Positions 6,808 to 10,438 of a stretch of DNA of 10,438 nucleotides are shown here, piece after piece. Made by a program: the position numbers and the translations under genes. The first letter of the stretch is position 1. Each line of letters starts with the position of its first letter. The notes beneath the pieces are model-generated. The model did not search any database. It was not told the origin of the DNA and saw only the letters and a list, made by a program, of their open reading frames with translations. Origin of the DNA: Elusimicrobiota bacterium (lineage in GTDB: Bacteria; Elusimicrobiota; Elusimicrobia; UBA1565; UBA9628). Location of the stretch: contig JACQBB010000094.1 of assembly GCA_016194625.1 (NCBI GenBank), positions 1-10,438 of the forward strand, read 5' to 3'.

Positions 6808-7803
6808 GTGACCTCCCCGCTCCCCCGCTTCAAGCCCGAGCAGCACGACCAGGACCGCCATCCTCCGCGGTGCCCGGGCTGCGGCCACGACTCGCCCGAG
6901 ACCGTCCATCCGTCGGTCGAGCCGGGCTTCGAGATCCTGCGCTGCCCGGACTGCGGACTGGGGCGGACCTGGCCGCCGCCCCCGCCGTCGGAGATCGTGA
7001 AATGGTACCCGGAGCAGTACTACGGGAAAGCCAACGTCCGCTTCAACCCCCTCTTCGAGCGCCTGGTGCGCTGGTTCCGCCGCCGCCGCGCGGCCGTCAT
7101 ACACAACCGAGTGCCGCGGGGTCCCGTGCTGGACGTCGGCTGCGGCCGCGGGTTCATGCTGTCGTACCTGCGCGAGCTCGGCTACGAGCCGCACGGCGTC
7201 GAGTTCTCCGACGACGCCGCGTACCACGCGCGGACCGTGCTCAAGCTGCCGGTCGCCGTCGACGACTTCGTGCGCATGCCTCACGAGCGCGACCGCTACA
7301 ACGCGATCGTGTTCTGGCACTCGCTGGAGCACTTCTCGAACCCCGTCGCCGCGGTCGCGCGCGCGCACGAGGCGCTGAAGCCCGGCGGCGTGCTGTGCGT
7401 CGCGGTGCCGAACTACGGCAGCTGGCAGGCGCGCGTCTTCGGCCGGCACTGGTTCCACCTGGACGTGCCGCGGCACTACTTCCACTTCGGCGCGCGCTCG
7501 CTGGAAGCCGTCCTGGCCCGCCACCGCTTCCGCGTCGTCCAGCTCGACCACTTCAGCTTCGAGCAGAACCCGTACGGGATCCTGCAGAGCCTCTACAACG
7601 CGCTGGGCTTCCGCTTCAACCTGCTCTACTCGCTGCTCAAGGACCGCTCCGCGCGCGCGGTCGAGGCGCGGCACCACCCGTTCCAGACCGCGCTCATCGC
7701 CCTCCTCCTGCCGGTCCTGCTGCCGCTGTCGCTGGCGCTGTTCCTGCTGGAGACGGCGCTGCGCTCGGGCGGGACGATCGAGGTCTACGCGTTCAAGGAG
7801 TGA
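6808..7803 (+). CDS. Class I SAM-dependent methyltransferase with N-terminal zinc ribbon and C-terminal hydrophobic segment
   Basis: A 331-residue protein. Residues 22-49 hold two CxxC pairs (Cys22/Cys25 in CPGCG and Cys46/Cys49 in CPDCG), a predicted zinc ribbon. The Rossmann methyltransferase core follows: motif I VLDVGCGRGF (107-116), an acidic strand-2 end at VEFSDD (131-136), motif IV-like AIVFWHSLEHFSNP (166-179) and post-motif ALKPGGVLCVAVPN (189-202). This arrangement is typical of the Methyltransf_23-type enzymes common in polysaccharide and envelope clusters. Two hydrophobic stretches near the C-terminus (about 294-315) could bind or cross the membrane. The GTG at 6808 was chosen from the TATAAT nine bases ahead and because it includes the whole ribbon; the frame is open further upstream only as antisense-like sequence inside the previous gene. 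The substrate is unknown; a sugar or lipid-linked glycan made by the neighbouring enzymes is a reasonable guess. Confidence 0.8.
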   Translation: MTSPLPRFKPEQHDQDRHPPRCPGCGHDSPETVHPSVEPGFEILRCPDCGLGRTWPPPPPSEIVKWYPEQYYGKANVRFNPLFERLVRWFRRRRAAVIHNRVPRGPVLDVGCGRGFMLSYLRELGYEPHGVEFSDDAAYHARTVLKLPVAVDDFVRMPHERDRYNAIVFWHSLEHFSNPVAAVARAHEALKPGGVLCVAVPNYGSWQARVFGRHWFHLDVPRHYFHFGARSLEAVLARHRFRVVQLDHFSFEQNPYGILQSLYNALGFRFNLLYSLLKDRSARAVEARHHPFQTALIALLLPVLLPLSLALFLLETALRSGGTIEVYAFKE

Positions 7804-7821
7804 GCGGCGGGGCGCCGCTCA
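7801..7821. terminator. Perfect hairpin joining two opposing stop codons, candidate bidirectional terminator
   Basis: Arms TGAGCGGCG (7801-7809) and CGCCGCTCA (7813-7821) are exact reverse complements around a GGG loop. The first three bases are the TGA of the methyltransferase, and the last three are the TGA of the minus-strand gene read in reverse. No T-tract follows on either strand, so termination would need to rely on the strong GC stem or on Rho. Confidence 0.5.
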
Positions 7822-9969
7822 GGGGACGGTCAGGCGGCCGTCCTTGATGGTCAGGCCGGCCAGCTCGATGGAGAACGGCGTCTCCGGGTTCGGCTCCAGC
7901 GACAAGTCGAGCTCCTTGATCGGGCGGAACAGCGCCGGCGGCACCGGCGTCCCCATGTAGGACGCCGACAGGATGCGGACCTTCAGCCGGCGCGCGGCGC
8001 GGTCCAGCTCCAGCGCGGCCTCGGCCTCGACGCGGCGGCCCCGCCAGTCGCCGGAGGCCTTCACGGTCCCGTCCAGGGTCAGGCTGTTGAGCTTGAGTCC
8101 CGGGACGCGGGCCTCGACGAAGGCCTTCAGGTCGTCGGCGCCGACCTGCAGGGAGCGCACGACGACGCGGTCCACGCGCATCAGGCGCACGTCGCTCCAG
8201 TCGAAGTTCGTGCCCGCGCCCGCCTCGAACATCGGCACCAGGGAGAAGTTCTCGACGTCGGCGGCCACGCCGCGCACGGCCAGCCCGCGCACCTCGAGGC
8301 GGTCGATGCTGAGCATCACGTTGCGCCACGCCGACATCCCCTGGTCCCAGTCGCCCAGGTCGGCGTGCATCCCGCGCACGCGCACGTCGCCGGTCTGGAA
8401 GAGCGTGTAGTCGAGCTTCCTCTGGTCCATCGGGCGCGGCCGCGAGCGCTTCTGATGGTAGAGGACCGCGACGCTGCCGTCGGGGAGCGGCCAGGACGCG
8501 GAGCGCGCGTACGCGTGCTGGAACCAGCCGTCCGGCTCGTGGACGACCTTCGCCGCCTCGGGCAAGCCGCCGATGACGGTCGGCGGCCCCAGGCGGCCGT
8601 CCTTGATAAGGACGAACTCGGACAGCTCGCACAGGCGCTTGTTGACGCCGCGCATCCGCGCGTGCGGGAGCTTCAAGTAGCGCTGGGCCCAGTGGAAGGT
8701 CGGGCCGTTGAAGTACTCGTCGTTGGCGACGAGGGTCACGTTCGTGATCGGCCGCGAGGGGTCGCGGTCGGTCTCGATGCGGCGCAGGATCTCCTCCGTC
8801 TTCCAGTCGTCGGGCAGCGGCGGGCGGTTGACGAACAGCGTCAGCGGCTGCAGCGGCGTCGGGATCGTGACCGGACCGACGACGCCGAAGAAGAAGTTCA
8901 GCGCGCCGAGGACCTGGAACGCCGCGACGCCCCAGCTGAGCTGGCGGGGCCACGTCGCCGCCATCGCCAGGCCGAGAGGGGCCAGGCCGGGGAGGAGGAA
9001 GCGGATCTGACGGTTCGGAACGACGGTCCAGAACACGTACGAGAAGACGACCCAGTAGCCGATGATCCAGCCGTTCTCGCGGCGGCGCGAATACTGCGGC
9101 GCGAGCAGGCTGATGAAGCCCAGCGCCCACAGCAGGGGACCGAGCGACGAGCTGGCCTGGCCGAGGTAGGCGGCCCAGGCGTTGTCCTTCCAGAACGGAG
9201 TCGCGAAGTCGGACGAAGCCTGGACCAGGCGCGACGGCAGCAGCGCCAGATGCGACCAGTACCACGGCGCGCTCAGCGCCAGCGACAGCGCCGCCGCGGC
9301 CAGTACCTTGAGACGGGCGCCGCGGTCTCCCAACGCGCGGCCGGCGACGATGTAGGCCGGGAGCATGTAGCTGAAGAAGCTCCACTTGTGCATCATCCCC
9401 GCCGCGTGCAGGACGCCGAAGCCGAGGGCCGGCAGCCAGCCGGTGAAGCCTTCGCTCTCGAGCAGGGCGAAATAGGCGGCGCAGGCCCAGGCGACCATCG
9501 CCAGGTCCACGAGCTGCGTGGTCAGCAGGTCCTGCAGGCCCGGCGCGGCGCAGAACGCCAGCGTCGCCGCGAGCGCGCGCCCGTCGGGCAGGAAGCGCCA
9601 GCAGATCCCGAACAGAGAGAACGCCAGGATCGCCATGTAGAACCAGTTGACACACAGCGCCGCGTGCGCCGGGTCCGAGGAGGCGTACGCCCCCCTCAGC
9701 AGCAAGTGGTAGGCGGGCGGGAACGGCGGCATGCCCGGCTTGGGCGCCAAGTACCACATGTCGCTCCAGCGTCCGGCGCCGATCGCCTCGCGGTAGTCGA
9801 GCGCGATCTCCATGTGCGTCGCCTGGTCCCAGGACGGCGGGCGCTTGTCGACCGAGATGTAGTGGCGCAGCAGCAGGGCTTCGACCGCGAGGAAGGCGGC
9901 CAGGCCCAGGAGGCTGAACACGAGCGTTTTCCGCGAGGGGCGGAGCTGAGGGGCGAACTCGTTGTCCAA
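7819..9969 (-). CDS. GT-C/GT39-like membrane glycosyltransferase with C-terminal DUF2993/LmeA-like region
   Basis: A 716-residue protein. Residues 15-365 form a multi-pass membrane block with GT39-like features: a first-loop acidic motif PSWDQATHMEIALDY (45-59), KPGMPPFPPAYHLLL (77-91) in the usual position of the second loop element, and PNRQIRFLLPGLAPLGLA (318-335), matching the R-x-x-RY-LLP-L-P-A motif before a late helix. Residues 375-510 are a soluble, presumably periplasmic region. Residues 520-716 are a run of repeated short beta strands ending PFSIELAGLTIKDGRLTVP, which resembles DUF2993/LmeA-type lipid-binding domains; this match is by eye and needs a profile search. The start is TTG at 9969: an in-frame TAG lies five codons upstream and the next in-frame ATG (residue 53) would remove the first helix and the acidic motif. 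It converges with the methyltransferase (15-base gap). Donor and acceptor are unknown. Confidence 0.7.
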   Translation of the reverse strand: MDNEFAPQLRPSRKTLVFSLLGLAAFLAVEALLLRHYISVDKRPPSWDQATHMEIALDYREAIGAGRWSDMWYLAPKPGMPPFPPAYHLLLRGAYASSDPAHAALCVNWFYMAILAFSLFGICWRFLPDGRALAATLAFCAAPGLQDLLTTQLVDLAMVAWACAAYFALLESEGFTGWLPALGFGVLHAAGMMHKWSFFSYMLPAYIVAGRALGDRGARLKVLAAAALSLALSAPWYWSHLALLPSRLVQASSDFATPFWKDNAWAAYLGQASSSLGPLLWALGFISLLAPQYSRRRENGWIIGYWVVFSYVFWTVVPNRQIRFLLPGLAPLGLAMAATWPRQLSWGVAAFQVLGALNFFFGVVGPVTIPTPLQPLTLFVNRPPLPDDWKTEEILRRIETDRDPSRPITNVTLVANDEYFNGPTFHWAQRYLKLPHARMRGVNKRLCELSEFVLIKDGRLGPPTVIGGLPEAAKVVHEPDGWFQHAYARSASWPLPDGSVAVLYHQKRSRPRPMDQRKLDYTLFQTGDVRVRGMHADLGDWDQGMSAWRNVMLSIDRLEVRGLAVRGVAADVENFSLVPMFEAGAGTNFDWSDVRLMRVDRVVVRSLQVGADDLKAFVEARVPGLKLNSLTLDGTVKASGDWRGRRVEAEAALELDRAARRLKVRILSASYMGTPVPPALFRPIKELDLSLEPNPETPFSIELAGLTIKDGRLTVP

Positions 9970-9989
9970 AGCGTGTCCATCCTAGTATA
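9970..9989 (-). promoter_or_regulatory. -10 element before the TTG-started glycosyltransferase
   Basis: TATACT (9989-9984 on the minus strand) ends 14 bases before the TTG, leaving an expected leader of only about seven bases. The AGGA that follows the box at once is too close to it to be in the transcript, so it is unlikely to act as a ribosome-binding site. No -35 hexamer was recognised. Confidence 0.4.
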
Positions 9990-9995
9990 TTTTTG

Positions 9996-10010
9996 TAGAA
10001 TCCCGCCCTG
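9996..10010 (+). promoter_or_regulatory. -10 element before the nucleotidyltransferase start
   Basis: TAGAAT (9996-10001) lies nine bases before the ATG at 10011, the same spacing as at the methyltransferase gene. The box is followed by CCCGCC, as is the TATAAT of the M20 gene. There is no Shine-Dalgarno in the gap. Confidence 0.45.
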
Positions 10011-10438
10011 ATGAAAGCGGCCATCCTGATCGGCGGCCAGGGCACCCGTCTGCGGCCCTTCACGCTCGAGTCCCCGAAGCCCCTCCTCCCGGTCATCAAC
10101 CGCCCGTTCCTTGAATATCAGTTCCGGGTCCTGCGCTCCCACGGCGTGCGGGAGACCGTGCTCTGCACCTCCTACCGCGCCGAGGACTTCCGCCGCGCGT
10201 TCGGCGACGGACGCCGCCTGGGCATGAAGCTGCGCTACGTCCGGGAGAGCATCCCGCTGGGCACCGGCGGCGCGCTCAAGAACGCCGAGAAGCACCTGCT
10301 CGGCTCGACGACGCTGATCCTCAACGGCGACGTCCTGAACGCCTTCGACGTCCGCGCCTTCCTGCGCTTCCACCGCGCGCGCCGCGCCGAGATCTCGATC
10401 GCGCTGACCCGCGTGAAGGACCCGACGATGTACGGACT
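10011..10438 (+). CDS. Sugar-nucleotide pyrophosphorylase (NTP_transferase), N-terminal part (3' end outside window)
   Basis: The first 142 codons of a nucleotidyltransferase that joins a sugar 1-phosphate to an NTP to give an NDP-sugar, the activated donor for glycan assembly. The signature is complete: ILIGGQGTRLRPFT (5-18) is the nucleotide-binding loop with Arg13, ESPKPLLPVINRPFLEY (20-36) includes the conserved Lys23, IPLGTGGAL (81-89) binds the base/sugar region, and LILNGDVL (102-109) places the metal-binding Asp107. The layout is nearest to the mannose-1-phosphate guanylyltransferase / GCD1-like and glucose-1-phosphate thymidylyltransferase-like group; the specificity cannot be fixed from the N-terminus. 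The protein begins at the Rossmann loop with no extra N-terminal domain, and the ATG fits both the family and the -10 box nine bases ahead. It is divergent from the glycosyltransferase gene across 41 bases and could supply sugar donors to envelope pathways. Confidence 0.85.
   Translation, partial: MKAAILIGGQGTRLRPFTLESPKPLLPVINRPFLEYQFRVLRSHGVRETVLCTSYRAEDFRRAFGDGRRLGMKLRYVRESIPLGTGGALKNAEKHLLGSTTLILNGDVLNAFDVRAFLRFHRARRAEISIALTRVKDPTMYG

Noticed and set aside
9696..10373. Minus-strand frame spanning the promoter and the nucleotidyltransferase start
   Set aside because: It is antisense to the highly conserved nucleotidyltransferase N-terminus and then out of frame with the glycosyltransferase; its composition is typical of a shadow frame.
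1..10438. CRISPR arrays, tRNA/rRNA genes, insertion sequences, riboswitches, phage or defence modules
   Set aside because: No regularly spaced direct repeats, no cloverleaf-like or rRNA-like segments, no transposase or integrase motifs and no gap long enough for a riboswitch were seen; all gaps are about 45 bases or less.

Overview
The window is very G+C-rich, tightly packed bacterial DNA from a diderm (outer-membrane) organism. The evidence for a diderm is an adjacent lptF-lptG pair (lipopolysaccharide export permeases), an outer-membrane beta-barrel fragment and a secreted HtrA/DegP-type protease. The phylum cannot be fixed without a marker gene. The style (high G+C, TraF_2-like barrel protein, strand-alternating compact genes) would suit a high-G+C Elusimicrobiota-type or other deep-branching diderm lineage, but this is only an impression.

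Layout, left to right: (1) the 3' part of an outer-membrane beta-barrel protein (+, to 590); (2) lptG and lptF on the minus strand (598-2750), overlapping by ATGA; (3) an M20-family metallodipeptidase (+, 2781-4175); (4) a secreted single-PDZ HtrA/DegP-like serine protease (-, 4218-5252); (5) a multi-pass GT39/PMT_2-like glycosyltransferase (+, 5279-6781) and a zinc-ribbon SAM methyltransferase (+, 6808-7803); (6) a second, larger GT-C-like membrane protein whose C-terminal region resembles DUF2993/LmeA (-, 7819-9969); (7) the 5' part of a sugar-nucleotide pyrophosphorylase (+, from 10011, cut by the window end). Most of these genes concern the cell envelope: sugar-nucleotide supply, membrane sugar transfer, modification, lipid/LPS export and periplasmic quality control. 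No mobile element, CRISPR array, tRNA or rRNA was seen, and no gene-free stretch exceeds about 45 bases.

The most striking non-coding signal is the promoter architecture. The visible AT-rich islands are -10-like boxes (TATAAT, TATCAT, TAGAAT, TAAAAT, TATACT) lying only about 6-16 bases before a start codon. For most genes this leaves no room for a Shine-Dalgarno sequence, so many transcripts are predicted to be leaderless or nearly so. At two divergent junctions (gaps of 30 and 26 bases) the opposing -10 elements overlap in one AT-rich core. All three convergent junctions (gaps of 7, 42 and 15 bases) carry GC-rich inverted repeats without T-tracts. At 7801-7821 the two opposing stop codons pair with each other at the base of a perfect 9-bp stem.

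The window looks like ordinary, though very economical, housekeeping and envelope DNA. Its best leads are the leaderless and symmetric promoters and the glycosyltransferase with a DUF2993-like tail.
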